47,892 nt of DNA. Source: Atopobiaceae bacterium. Lineage in GTDB: Bacteria; Actinomycetota; Coriobacteriia; Coriobacteriales; Atopobiaceae. The stretch spans positions 1 to 47,892 of the forward strand of contig JAFWKQ010000104.1 in assembly GCA_017545665.1 (NCBI GenBank), given 5' to 3'. The notes below the pieces were generated by a model, which saw only the letters and a program-made list of their open reading frames with translations, did not search any database and had not been told where the DNA came from. Both the position numbers and the translations under genes were made by a program. Below, one piece after another: positions 8,586 through 16,421 of this stretch (positions are counted from its first letter, which is position 1; every line of letters begins with the position of its first letter).

Positions 8586-8615
8586 GGGCGCATCGCATCG
8601 CGGTGTGCCCTTTTT
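8586..8615 (+). terminator. Intrinsic terminator after the silent prepilin gene
   Basis: GGGCGCATCGC-ATC-GCGGTGTGCCC forms an 11-bp stem (two G-U pairs) with an ATC loop followed by TTTTT. It is preceded by CCGTTCATCCA-GCA, also seen before the related hairpins at 11193 and 11411 (reverse). It is one of four copies of this hairpin family in the island. Confidence 0.75.
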
Positions 8616-9073
8616 GTTGCATAGCGCATATCCTTGTCCAGGAACTGAGAAGCATGCCAAGGCCTATCTTGTGTCGAAACACTTTGAGCTTTTGGGACAG
8701 CACATAAGACGCAATCGGATCGAGAGCTGCAAGTTGCATCTTATTAAGGAGCCATCTACACGACATGTGGGCCCCTTGGCATGACAGCCTTCCCGCACCG
8801 CTTCGTGTTGAGCGGCGTCCGACTCTGTGCGCGGAGGCTGTTTCGCAGGCAAATCCGGGCATCGTGGGTCCCATATCGGGTTCTAAACTTTCGATTTTGT
8901 CGGCATGCCGTCTAGAGTCGGTACCGCCGAGCAGAATGAACAGCCTGCAATTCACTAACAGAGATCATTTCGGGTGCGTGGCATGCCGGCCGATGGATTA
9001 CCGCGCGCTAGCTCATGCATCGTAGCGAAGAGTTCCATTGTTCCATAATGAGGTGTTCACGAAAAGCGGCGAC
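8616..9073. other. Gene-free stretch between prepilin and ATPase genes
   Basis: About 460 bp with no convincing coding frame. A 10-bp inverted repeat CATGCCAAGG/CCTTGGCATG (8653-8662, 8774-8783) and two GGCATGCC palindromes (near 8903 and 8982) are visible. It may be remnant DNA of the decaying island. Confidence 0.3.
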
Positions 9074-9100
9074 CAAAGGTGCTTAGGGAAAGCACCTTTG
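9074..9100. promoter_or_regulatory. Perfect 11-bp hairpin upstream of the DUF4143 ATPase
   Basis: CAAAGGTGCTT-AGGGA-AAGCACCTTTG, perfect stem, no T-run. It lies immediately upstream of the three 23-bp-spaced repeats and could be a boundary or protein-binding site. Confidence 0.4.
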
Positions 9101-9102
9101 CC

Positions 9103-9171
9103 CTACTCCATGATTATGGTAATATCTACTCCATGATTATGGTAAATTGTATTCCATGATTATGGTTTGGA
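9103..9171 (+). repeat. Three direct repeats with exact 23-bp spacing in front of the ATPase gene
   Basis: The core CCATGATTATGG occurs at 9108-9119, 9131-9142 and 9154-9165. Each core is itself a partial palindrome (CCAT...ATGG), and the first two repeats share CTACTCCATGATTATGGTAA. The last copy ends just before the ribosome-binding site. Two-turn spacing places all copies on one face of the helix, as for operator or iteron-like binding sites. Autoregulation of the downstream gene is inference. Confidence 0.7.
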
Positions 9172-9179
9172 GGCCAATC

Positions 9180-10343
9180 ATGATACCCCGTCAAATGGCA
9201 CGGCTTGCTCAACAAATGTCCGAATGGTTTCCTGTCGTCTCGGTTACCGGTCCTAGGCAAAGTGGCAAGTCGACGTTGGTGCGTGCGACATTCCCCGATT
9301 ACAGCTACGTTAATCTGGAAGATCCGCAAATCCGCGCAGCCGCCATCGACGATCCAGTGGGCTTCCTAAAGAATCGTGCAAGCAGGCTCATTATCGACGA
9401 AGCGCAGTACGCGCCCGACCTATTCTCTATGGTGCAAGTGCTATCCGATGAAAGGGGAACAACAGGTCAATACATTCTCTCTGGGTCACAGAACTTCCTC
9501 CTGATGAAGGGTATTCGACAATCTTTAGCAGGGCGCGTGGGGGTACTCAAATTACTACCTTTCTCGTATAGCGAAGCTCTGCTTGCAAAGCAAGACCTGA
9601 CTGCCGATGCATTCATGCTCAACGGTGGGTACCCACGGATTTACGATACCGTGATTCCCGCGCAGGTATTCTACGATGGCTATGTGAGCACGTATTTGGA
9701 ACGCGACGTGGCGGATTACCTGGATGTCAGAAGCATTGCCAAGTTCAGGACATTCATCTCTTTATGTGCCGCGAGGGTAGGAAGCCTCCTAAACCTAACC
9801 GCACTCGCCAACGACGCCGGAATCACGTACAAAACTGCGCAGTCCTGGATATCGATTCTTGAGTCAAGCTATATCCTGGCCTTGCTGAAGCCATACAGCA
9901 CCAATCTTGGCAAACGTCTTACCAAAACGCCGAAGCTCTATTTTTATGATACGGGCTTGCTTTGCTATCTCATGGGAATTCGCAATGCTGAACAGCTCAC
10001 GCTGCATCCATCGCTTGGGTCAATTGTTGAGAATGCAGTCATTGCCGAAAGGCTCAAATCGTACCTAAACAGAGGAGAGACTCCGTCCCTTTTCTTCTAT
10101 CGGGATGATAGCAAGATAGAAGTTGACCTTGTTGACATCACGGACCCAGACCGACCACAACTTGCGGAGATAAAGTCCTCACAGACATACCACCAGAAAT
10201 ACGCACGCCACCTAAAGAAAGTCGGAGATCTTTTGGGGATTGGCCCCGAAAGCCAATCGGTCATATTGCGCATTGAGGGGTCGTACCGTTCGGGTGAGAC
10301 CAATATCGTCTCGCTGTCGGACGAGCTGAGATCGATGGGCTGA
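9180..10343 (+). CDS. AAA-type ATPase with DUF4143 domain
   Basis: A 387-residue protein of the AAA_14/DUF4143 family. Walker A is GPRQSGKST (about residues 25-33), Walker B is LIIDEAQ and a sensor-like motif is SGSQNFLLM. The DUF4143 part (about 180-370) includes YLERDVADYLDVRS, a helix-turn-helix-like NLTALANDAGITYKTAQSWI and the nuclease-like D...K motif region DDSKIEVDLV...LAEIKSS. The family is common as lone accessory genes; its function is not established. The ATG at 9180 is chosen because TTGGAGG lies 6 nt upstream; a TTG at 9147 lies inside the repeats. Its neighbours are a dead recombinase and pilin genes, suggesting transfer. Confidence 0.88.
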   Translation: MIPRQMARLAQQMSEWFPVVSVTGPRQSGKSTLVRATFPDYSYVNLEDPQIRAAAIDDPVGFLKNRASRLIIDEAQYAPDLFSMVQVLSDERGTTGQYILSGSQNFLLMKGIRQSLAGRVGVLKLLPFSYSEALLAKQDLTADAFMLNGGYPRIYDTVIPAQVFYDGYVSTYLERDVADYLDVRSIAKFRTFISLCAARVGSLLNLTALANDAGITYKTAQSWISILESSYILALLKPYSTNLGKRLTKTPKLYFYDTGLLCYLMGIRNAEQLTLHPSLGSIVENAVIAERLKSYLNRGETPSLFFYRDDSKIEVDLVDITDPDRPQLAEIKSSQTYHQKYARHLKKVGDLLGIGPESQSVILRIEGSYRSGETNIVSLSDELRSMG

Positions 10344-10397
10344 GCGAAACGCCGCTCTAAATAGGCGCAGGGGTGGTTCAGGTCTTCATACACATAG

Positions 10398-10426
10398 AAA
10401 AGGGCGTATCTCGATGAGATGCGCCC
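10398..10426 (-). terminator. Terminator-like hairpin, minus orientation, with no minus-strand gene to end
   Basis: On the minus strand GGGCGCATCTC-ATC-GAGATACGCCC is followed by TTTT. It mirrors the hairpin at 11193-11220, so the PIN/NYN gene is flanked by inverted copies. No minus-strand gene ends here, so it may mark a lost pilin cassette or a rearrangement scar. It could also act weakly on plus-strand transcripts from the ATPase gene. Confidence 0.55.
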
Positions 10427-10531
10427 TGATTTGCGCGAGCGGTTTACCCGTTACCTGTTCAACTTGTCTGATTTGCTACAATGCCTTACATAATGAAAGA
10501 GGGCGTATGGCAGGCGTAAGTACCCATTTAT

Positions 10532-11164
10532 TTGGTGGATTTCGAAAACGTGGGCGAAGGAGGCATTAAAATTGCCCATGAGCTGCCAACTTCGGACTAC
10601 GTGTATCTCTTCTCCACCAAGAGTTCAGCCAAGGTTAACATGGCCGTTCTTGTCAATCACAACTTGTCGAATCTAAAGATTTTCGATGTGCCAGAAGGCA
10701 GCCAGTCGGTTGACAAGCACCTTCTGGCGTATTTGGGCTTTCTTATTGGGAAACACGCGACAAAGGCAAAGTACGTAATCATAAGCAAGGATACGGCCTA
10801 CGACGCCATCTCAGCCTTTTGGACAGAAGAGCTTGGGGTGAGCATTTGCCGTCAGCAAACGATTCTGCCCGCAACCAAGCAGAAGAAGACTGCTGTGAGT
10901 CCTGCCAAAGCCTTGGCAAAGAAGACTGACTCGGGCAACCAAATAAAGAATCTCGCACAGAAGAAGACCGCGCTCAATGCCTCGATAATGAAGACACTTA
11001 TGAAGAGCAGCTATGACAACAATGTGCGCGGAAAGGCCGCGTCCATTGCGGTCAAGCATTATGCGAGCACTGAGAGAAAGCGGCTGACGCACGATGCCTT
11101 GGTGTCGGACCTTGGACAAGCTCGAGGCTCCGACATCTATAACCGCATCAAGCACTTGTTATAA
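10532..11164 (+). CDS. PIN-like/NYN-domain protein, start region damaged
   Basis: The protein begins (L)VDFENVGEGG, the first acidic motif of NYN/PIN-like nucleases. It continues with SVDKHLLAYLGF and YVIISKDTAYDAI, which supply the other acidic positions, then a Lys-rich linker and a C-terminal helical region (RGKAASIAVKHYAS...). Such proteins are usually RNases; the target is unknown. The only ATG with a good ribosome-binding site (10507, after AAAGAGGG) is in another frame: after MAGV, a GTA-A-GTA stretch looks like a 4-bp insertion, and removing it would join to PIYLVDFENV. As written, translation would need TTG 10532, GTG 10535 or ATT 10526. The gene may therefore be a recent pseudogene. 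Confidence 0.65.
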   Translation: MVDFENVGEGGIKIAHELPTSDYVYLFSTKSSAKVNMAVLVNHNLSNLKIFDVPEGSQSVDKHLLAYLGFLIGKHATKAKYVIISKDTAYDAISAFWTEELGVSICRQQTILPATKQKKTAVSPAKALAKKTDSGNQIKNLAQKKTALNASIMKTLMKSSYDNNVRGKAASIAVKHYASTERKRLTHDALVSDLGQARGSDIYNRIKHLL

Positions 11165-11192
11165 GGATGCAGGTCAACCGTTCATTCAGGCA

Positions 11193-11220
11193 GGGTGCAT
11201 CTCATCGAGATGCGCCCTTT
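11193..11220 (+). terminator. Intrinsic terminator after the PIN/NYN gene
   Basis: GGGTGCATCTC-ATC-GAGATGCGCCC followed by TTT; 11-bp stem with one G-U pair. It shares the upstream CCGTTCATTCA-GCAGG context with the prepilin terminators. Confidence 0.65.
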
Positions 11221-11294
11221 CCACGCGAACGAACGATCGACCCGTCCATGCTCCAGGTAACGTGGCATTTTACATACATACGGTCGCTCATACT

Positions 11295-11327
11295 TCACAA
11301 ATCTGGCATACCATTCCAGATTTGTGA
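11295..11327. promoter_or_regulatory. Perfect 12-bp hairpin in intergenic DNA
   Basis: TCACAAATCTGG-N9-CCAGATTTGTGA, between two terminators of opposite direction. There is no T-run. It may be a remnant or a protein-binding site. Nothing else was recognised in 11221-11405. Confidence 0.4.
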
Positions 11328-11405
11328 GCTCCATGCATTCATATTGAGTGCAGATGACTGTTGCCCTTACGCGAGCGGATGGTGGCCCAAGCGTCCGTTC
11401 GTAAT

Positions 11406-11435
11406 AAAAAGGGCGCACCGCAATGCGATGCGCCC
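11406..11435 (-). terminator. Intrinsic terminator after the intact prepilin gene
   Basis: On the minus strand GGGCGCATCGC-ATT-GCGGTGCGCCC is followed by TTTTT. It is nearly identical to the terminator of the silent prepilin copy, including the preceding CCGTTCATCCA-GCA, so gene and terminator were duplicated as one cassette. Confidence 0.78.
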
Positions 11436-11481
11436 TGCATGGATGAACGGTTAGGTCGTCCTTTGTTCATAGAATTCTCTT

Positions 11482-11910
11482 CTATGCAAACTCAGCTTTC
11501 GTAATTGCGCCGTTAGCATCATAGGTAAACACTATGCTGCGATTACCAGCGGTTCCCGGATCATCGGGAGCTTTGAATGGCAGCTCCTTTGCCTGCTGGC
11601 TCCACTCATTAGCCTGAGCACTTTCAATCTTAACATTTGCAACCGTTACGGTGGATTTATCTGCAGCAACAGTAGCGTTACCACCAGTTGTACCAGTCAA
11701 GTACGCTGCCTGCGCTTCTGCGTATGCGCTGCGCATATTTGCTACAGAAGTCGCATCGCGCGCGTTCTCCAGCTGGCTCGTGAACACGGGGATCGCGATG
11801 GCGATCAGTACGGCGATGATGGCGACGACGATGAGCATCTCCATGAGGGTGAAGCCCTTGTTGCCGCGCTTCTTGAGCTCCGCACGCCTCTTCTCCAGGT
11901 AATCCTTCAT
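11482..11910 (-). CDS. Type IV major prepilin (PilA-like)
   Basis: A 142-residue prepilin. Residues 1-18 form a charged leader (MKDYLEKRRAELKKRGNKG), cleaved before Phe in G-FTLME with Glu at +5. The hydrophobic alpha1 helix runs IVVAIIAVLIAIAIPVF, then a small body of about 100 residues ends in FTYDANGAITKAEF. The lack of Cys pairs and the small size resemble Gram-positive major pilins. AGAGGTGG precedes ATG 11910. It lies on the same strand as pilB-pilT-pilC, about 2 kb downstream of pilC, with a glycosyltransferase gene in between on the other strand. It is likely the main subunit of the pilus whose machinery is encoded at 14-34 kb. An opposite-strand paralogue at 8078 has a stop at codon 2. 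Confidence 0.92.
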   Translation of the reverse strand: MKDYLEKRRAELKKRGNKGFTLMEMLIVVAIIAVLIAIAIPVFTSQLENARDATSVANMRSAYAEAQAAYLTGTTGGNATVAADKSTVTVANVKIESAQANEWSQQAKELPFKAPDDPGTAGNRSIVFTYDANGAITKAEFA

Positions 11911-12446
11911 ATTCCACCTCTAATTCTGGCGCTGCCGCGCCGTCTAGCGCCTTTCGACGCATTCCACCAAATTGCTATTATTCTATTACTTGCAAGCGGA
12001 TTTGTCACCTTCCATTTACACCTCGCACCGCCCTATTTACGAACCACATCTTGTTGCGAACGATTTTTGAACTACCATCCCTAGACCCCGTAACGCGAGA
12101 CATCCCACGGGCCGCGAAGACAAAAGCAGGATATTTGTGCTGCTTCTCGCTTCTTACCATTCACATCCTTATATGATGTGCATGACGCGCCGCGTGAGCC
12201 TTCGGCAGTTCCAACAGCATGCATGAGCTTCTCTAAACTCCAAGAATCCTCGAAGACTTCTCTCACCTACCTTTCGGAAGGAAAACCGTACCGCTCGCGC
12301 TCGTTTTCGGCGGCGCATCTCCCCACGCTCACAAATACCTGTCGAAACCTCGCCAGGTCGCTGTCTGATTAATCAGACGATGCCACACGCCCCTAGCGAC
12401 GCAAAAACAGGCATAATGGAGCACACAGTTACCTAAGGTGGTGTCC
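11911..12446. other. Divergent intergenic region between prepilin and glycosyltransferase genes
   Basis: About 535 bp. The minus strand holds the prepilin leader, and TAGAATAATAG around 11970-11985 could be part of its promoter. A perfect 16-bp palindrome lies at 12363-12378. No convincing gene was seen; a 61-codon minus-strand frame at 12081-12266 has no family features. Confidence 0.4.
12363..12378. promoter_or_regulatory. Perfect 16-bp palindrome upstream of the glycosyltransferase gene
   Basis: GTCTGATTAATCAGAC is fully self-complementary and lies 68 nt upstream of ATG 12447. Its size fits a dimeric regulator site (TetR/MarR/GntR-like scale). The regulator is unknown. Confidence 0.45.
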
Positions 12447-13997
12447 ATGCAAGCAAAACATTTTCGTACCCCAAACGAATCAAAGCCCTCCCCCGCAGAG
12501 CCAAGGCTATCTAGGCCGTTCAACACTCCTGCCAAGCGCATGACGATCGTCATAGTCGTTGCCGCCGTCATATGGGGCGCCATGATGATATGCCAGGGCC
12601 TGCGCGCCCCGTCGAACATGCCTGACTGGGCGCTCATGAGCGAAGTGGGCCGTCGCGTCGCCCTAGGCGACACCCTCTACGTTGACGCCATGGACCAAAA
12701 GGGGCCTCTCTGCTACCTAACCTATGCCCTCCTTTGGCTCATTTTCCGCACGCCCAACGTCCTCTACGTTGCCAGCAACGTGCTCATCTGGATCTCGCTC
12801 GTGGTGGCTTCGTTCCTCGCTGCACGCATGGTCGAGGACGAGCACCAGCCTTGGAAGCACCTCCCCGCGCAGACTATGTTGGCCATGACACTCTTTGTGC
12901 CGCACGTCGGCTGCATTGAGCTCTGGCTCCTTCCGCTTGGGCTCCTGGCCGCACTGTGGGTTCGCCGACTCACCAACGGACAGCATGTGCCAGACGCCTG
13001 CTGGGCGATCGTGGGCCTCAGCGCGGCCTATGCGGTGGGCGCAAAGTTTACGTGCGCAGCTCAGTTCGTGTTCCTGCTGTGCTACGGATTCTCGCGCAAG
13101 AACAACAAAGGCCTTGGGCGGGCCGCCATAATCGCCCTCGTTTCCTGTGCTTTGGGCGTCATCATAACGCTTGGGTGGGTAGTGATGGCCGGTTCGTTTG
13201 AGGGCATGCTGCGCCATCACATCCACGCGGCAAGCGACGGATATGCCCAGAACATGTCTATGCTCGGACATCTGCAGTCGTCCAACCCCAGCACCACGCA
13301 CGTGGGCTCGTTCTACCTGGGCCTCGCCGCTTCGATGATTTCGCTCTTTACCATTACGCGCTCCGCGCGAAAGGGCATCGTAAGCCGCATCGTTGCGATC
13401 GTTGGCGCCCTTGCGCTCATGGCCTGCTGCTTTGCCACGTTTGTGGGCTACTATCGCTTCCAGCTCGCACCGCTTGCCGTTATGGGCGCACTGGACCTCA
13501 AGGACACGTTCGTCTTTGGTCGGGAGCGCGCCTTCGACCTCACGCTTGCCAAGAAGGCCGTGCTGTGGATCGCTGGCGTGGTGCTCATATCGTGGGTTAC
13601 TGGCTATACTTGCGACGGCACGCCCGAGGCCATTCGCAGAGACCAGAACCTAAAGACCATGCTCCACAACACCATAGGGGACGACAATTCCGTCTTGGCA
13701 TGGACGTTCGGTCACACGTGGGTGTATGCCGAGCTGGGACTCGACTTCCCCTACCCCATCCCCGCTAAATACAATGCCAGCACCGACCTGTGGGACGCGA
13801 CGGCCGGCGCCGACGCCGATGCCCAAAGGTGGCGCTACATCGTGGTTTCGGCAGACTTTGGTGGCGTGGAGGTTGGCGACAGGATGGCCGTAAACAACGA
13901 ATGGTATCCGGTCGTGGCCATATACGACAATACCGCCATCGTGGATGCTGGCGGCGGTGCCGATGCACTGACAGACCCGCCGTACCGTCTACCCTAA
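12447..13997 (+). CDS. Polytopic membrane glycosyltransferase-like protein (GT-C fold)
   Basis: A 516-residue protein with about ten hydrophobic helices. After the first membrane helix comes an extracytoplasmic loop with MPDWALMSEVGRRVALGD and DAMDQKGPLCYL. The Asp and D-x-KGP pattern is typical of GT-C lipid-linked sugar transferases of the ArnT/PMT-like group. A soluble C-terminal domain of about 110 residues follows the last helix. ATG 12447 is preceded by AAGGTGG. Its position between the major pilin gene and pilC suggests glycosylation of pilin or the adhesin outside the cell, but cell-wall or polysaccharide roles are equally possible. It converges on pilC, with a palindromic repeat between. 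Confidence 0.72.
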   Translation: MQAKHFRTPNESKPSPAEPRLSRPFNTPAKRMTIVIVVAAVIWGAMMICQGLRAPSNMPDWALMSEVGRRVALGDTLYVDAMDQKGPLCYLTYALLWLIFRTPNVLYVASNVLIWISLVVASFLAARMVEDEHQPWKHLPAQTMLAMTLFVPHVGCIELWLLPLGLLAALWVRRLTNGQHVPDACWAIVGLSAAYAVGAKFTCAAQFVFLLCYGFSRKNNKGLGRAAIIALVSCALGVIITLGWVVMAGSFEGMLRHHIHAASDGYAQNMSMLGHLQSSNPSTTHVGSFYLGLAASMISLFTITRSARKGIVSRIVAIVGALALMACCFATFVGYYRFQLAPLAVMGALDLKDTFVFGRERAFDLTLAKKAVLWIAGVVLISWVTGYTCDGTPEAIRRDQNLKTMLHNTIGDDNSVLAWTFGHTWVYAELGLDFPYPIPAKYNASTDLWDATAGADADAQRWRYIVVSADFGGVEVGDRMAVNNEWYPVVAIYDNTAIVDAGGGADALTDPPYRLP

Positions 13998-14000
13998 GCT

Positions 14001-14058
14001 AAGGGACAGTCCCCAAGTTATAGTTTGCTCTCAACCCGTAACTTGGGGACTGTCCCTT
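14001..14058. repeat. Inverted repeat with GGGGACTGTCCC core between convergent genes
   Basis: 20-bp perfect arms (14001-14020 and 14039-14058), each holding GGGACAGTCCCC, around an 18-nt loop. It lies directly between the glycosyltransferase stop and the pilC stop, so it is a candidate two-way terminator. The core recurs at 34654-34683 and is related to the GGGGATACTCCCC elements at 40253-40316 and 40976-41039. Confidence 0.75.
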
Positions 14059-14074
14059 GGTTAGGGTTATCTTC

Positions 14075-15295
14075 TTACAGCGTGGAGTTGAAGTCGCCGT
14101 AGATGCTGAACATCGGCAGGTATACGGCAAGCAAGATTCCACACACTATTACGGCAAGCACGCAGATGGTAATGGGCTCCATGAGTCCAATGGCGCGCGA
14201 CGTAGCCTCCTGCACCTCAAAGTCGTAGTAGTCACTCACGACCTCGAGCGTGTGCTCAAGCTCACCCGTTTCCTCACCCACGCCGGTCATCTCGGTAACG
14301 AGGCGCGGATACGTTTCCGTTGAGGCCAGGGACTCGGCAAGCGGCTTGCCCGCCTCCAAGTCGGGAACAATGGTGGCCAAGGCATGGCCCATGTAGTAGT
14401 TGCCAATGGTGCGTGACGTAACGTCTACCGCCTGCGAGGCGGAAAGACCCGCCGTCATCATCACGGCCATGGTGGAGGCATACTGTGCAGACGAGCTCAT
14501 GAGCGTGATCTTGCCAAGAACGGGCAACTTGGTGCCGAGCTTGCTCCATTTCAGGCGGAAATCCTCGCTCTTCCTCTTGGCGAGCTGCACCGCTCCGTAG
14601 GCGCCTCCCCCAACCAGAATGAACACCCACCAGAACTTGGTCATGAACTCCGATACGTTGATCATGATTTGCGTGGGAAGCGGCAACTCGGTACCCATAC
14701 CCTCGAACGTGGACTTAAACGTCGGAACAGCGAACACCATAATAACGACGATTACGACCACAGCCACGACCATAATGAACGCGGGGTACATCATGGCGCT
14801 CTTTACTTTGCCCTTGGTCTCGGACTGCTTACGGTAGAAGTCCGCGAGCCTGCGGAACACGATGGTGAGGTTACCCGATTGCTCGCCGGCACGCACGGAC
14901 TCAATAAAGGTCGTGGGCAGGTTCCCTCCGTGTTTCTCAAAGCTGCTGGCCAGCTCGTAACCTGCGGCAACGTCGTCGGCCACATTGGACAAAATCTCCT
15001 TTAGGGTCTTGTCTTCCGTTTGCCCGGCTACCAACTCGAGCGTACGCACGATGGGAAGGCCCGCTTCCAGGATGATGGCAAACTGGTTGCACATAATGGA
15101 GAGGGTCTTCTCTTTGGTCTTCCTGTTGCCAATGCGCAGGTCAATGTCGTGCTCGCCGCCAGACGCCTCAATGGAGGTAACAATGTAGCCGTCGTCCTTG
15201 AGTTGGCTAACGGCATCGTCAATCGTGTTTGCCTCCACAATGCCGTCAACCGTCGCCCCGTACGACGATCGTGCCGTGTATTTAAACGCTTTCAC
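14075..15295 (-). CDS. pilC: Type IV pilus inner-membrane platform protein PilC (GspF family)
   Basis: A 406-residue platform protein that couples the pilus ATPases to pilin insertion and removal. It shows the two tandem T2SSF domains: the first contains QFAIILEAGLPIVRTLE and SVRAGEQSGNL, the second contains YASTMAVMMTAGLSASQAVD and VGEETGELEHTLE. Each is followed by a long hydrophobic helix (about residues 168-190 and 375-398). Length is normal for the family. GTG 15295 has AGGAGG at 5-6 nt. It is the last gene of the pilB-pilT-pilC run, 28 nt after pilT. Confidence 0.94.
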   Translation of the reverse strand: MKAFKYTARSSYGATVDGIVEANTIDDAVSQLKDDGYIVTSIEASGGEHDIDLRIGNRKTKEKTLSIMCNQFAIILEAGLPIVRTLELVAGQTEDKTLKEILSNVADDVAAGYELASSFEKHGGNLPTTFIESVRAGEQSGNLTIVFRRLADFYRKQSETKGKVKSAMMYPAFIMVVAVVVIVVIMVFAVPTFKSTFEGMGTELPLPTQIMINVSEFMTKFWWVFILVGGGAYGAVQLAKRKSEDFRLKWSKLGTKLPVLGKITLMSSSAQYASTMAVMMTAGLSASQAVDVTSRTIGNYYMGHALATIVPDLEAGKPLAESLASTETYPRLVTEMTGVGEETGELEHTLEVVSDYYDFEVQEATSRAIGLMEPITICVLAVIVCGILLAVYLPMFSIYGDFNSTL

Positions 15296-15323
15296 GATTA
15301 CCTCCTAGGATGCTTGCTCTACC

Positions 15324-16373
15324 CTATCGCACCTGTCTGCGCATCTGCTCGGGGTCGTGCGCCGCGGCAATGGCGTCGGCCGCAGTAATCGTACGGCTAC
15401 GAACCAGCGCCTGCAGCGCACGGTCCATGGTAACCGACCCAAGCTCCGCCGTGGTTGCCAACGTGTTTGCGATCTGCGGGGTCTTGCCCTCGCGAATGAG
15501 GTTCTTGATGGCGGGATTGACTACCATCACCTCGGCGGCAAGCACGCGTCCGCCACCGCGACGCTTTATGAGCTGCTGGCTCACCACGGCCTTGAGCGTC
15601 ATGGAAAGCTGCATGCGAATCTGCTGCTGGCGCTCCTCGGGGAACACGTCCACCAAACGGTCGATCGAGTCGGCGGCAGACTGGGTGTGCAACGTGCCGA
15701 ACACCAGGTGACCCGTCTCGGCTGCGGTAAGTGCCGTCTCGATGGTTTGGAAGTCACGCATCTCGCCCACCAGAATGACGTCGGGGTCCTGACGAAGAAC
15801 CGCTCGCAGGCCCTCGGCAAAGCTGGCGGTGTCGCGACCGATCTCGCGCTGGTCTATGGAGCAGCGGTCGGGCACGTACACGTACTCCACCGGGTCCTCG
15901 AGCGTAACGATGTGGTCGGGACGCGTGTGGTTGATGCGGTCGATAATGGCCGCAAGCGTGGTCGACTTACCCGAGCCCGTTTCGCCCGTAACAATGATGA
16001 TGCCGCGCTGATACGTTTGGAACTCGTGCACGATGGGGGGAACGCCCAGCTTGTTCAGGTCGGGAATGGAGCTTGCCAAAAGGCGGACGGCCATGCACGC
16101 CTTGCCCATGCTGCGATACACGTTAATACGGCAACGCACCCCGTTGGAGAAGGTCTTGGCAAGGTCTACCTCAATGCCCTGGTCCAGCTTGGAAACCTCG
16201 TCACCACACGCCTCGCGAGCGAGCTCCATGGTGTCTTCTGGAGTCAAGATCTCGCTGTTCGCATCCTCAAGCGAACCGTCGACCCTAAAGCGAATGGGCA
16301 CGTTGGGAGCAATCAGCACGTCGGAGGTCCCCGCGGTTTGGGCGGCGCATACGATGGCGTCTAGTGATGGCAT
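15324..16373 (-). CDS. pilT: Type IV pilus retraction ATPase PilT
   Basis: A 349-residue hexameric ATPase that powers pilus retraction, hence twitching or DNA uptake. Walker A is GETGSGKSTTLAAI, the Asp box lies around TLEDPVEYVY, Walker B is DPDVILVGEMRD and the His box contains TGHLVFGTLHT. The PilT-specific helix is NPAIKNLIREGK (the AIRNLIRE motif), which separates it from PilB. Length is typical. It lies 48 nt after pilB and 28 nt before pilC on the minus strand. Retraction implies a dynamic pilus rather than a fixed fibre. Confidence 0.94.
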   Translation of the reverse strand: MPSLDAIVCAAQTAGTSDVLIAPNVPIRFRVDGSLEDANSEILTPEDTMELAREACGDEVSKLDQGIEVDLAKTFSNGVRCRINVYRSMGKACMAVRLLASSIPDLNKLGVPPIVHEFQTYQRGIIIVTGETGSGKSTTLAAIIDRINHTRPDHIVTLEDPVEYVYVPDRCSIDQREIGRDTASFAEGLRAVLRQDPDVILVGEMRDFQTIETALTAAETGHLVFGTLHTQSAADSIDRLVDVFPEERQQQIRMQLSMTLKAVVSQQLIKRRGGGRVLAAEVMVVNPAIKNLIREGKTPQIANTLATTAELGSVTMDRALQALVRSRTITAADAIAAAHDPEQMRRQVR

Positions 16374-16421
16374 GGCTACTTCCTTTCGCTTTGCGTACTA
16401 TTTTTGGCAATCGACGTGAGG

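Noticed and set aside
8575..8955. Minus-strand open frame of 126 codons in the gap after the silent pilin
   Set aside because: It starts inside the DUF4143 upstream region, runs over the pilin terminator, and has no recognisable domain or ribosome-binding site.
12081..12266. Small minus-strand frame of 61 codons between pilin and glycosyltransferase
   Set aside because: No convincing start site and no family features; cannot be supported as a gene.
6157..12446. Integrated element with attachment sites
   Set aside because: A recombinase and foreign-looking genes are present, but I could not find a tRNA gene or paired direct repeats that would define att ends, so no boundaries are given.
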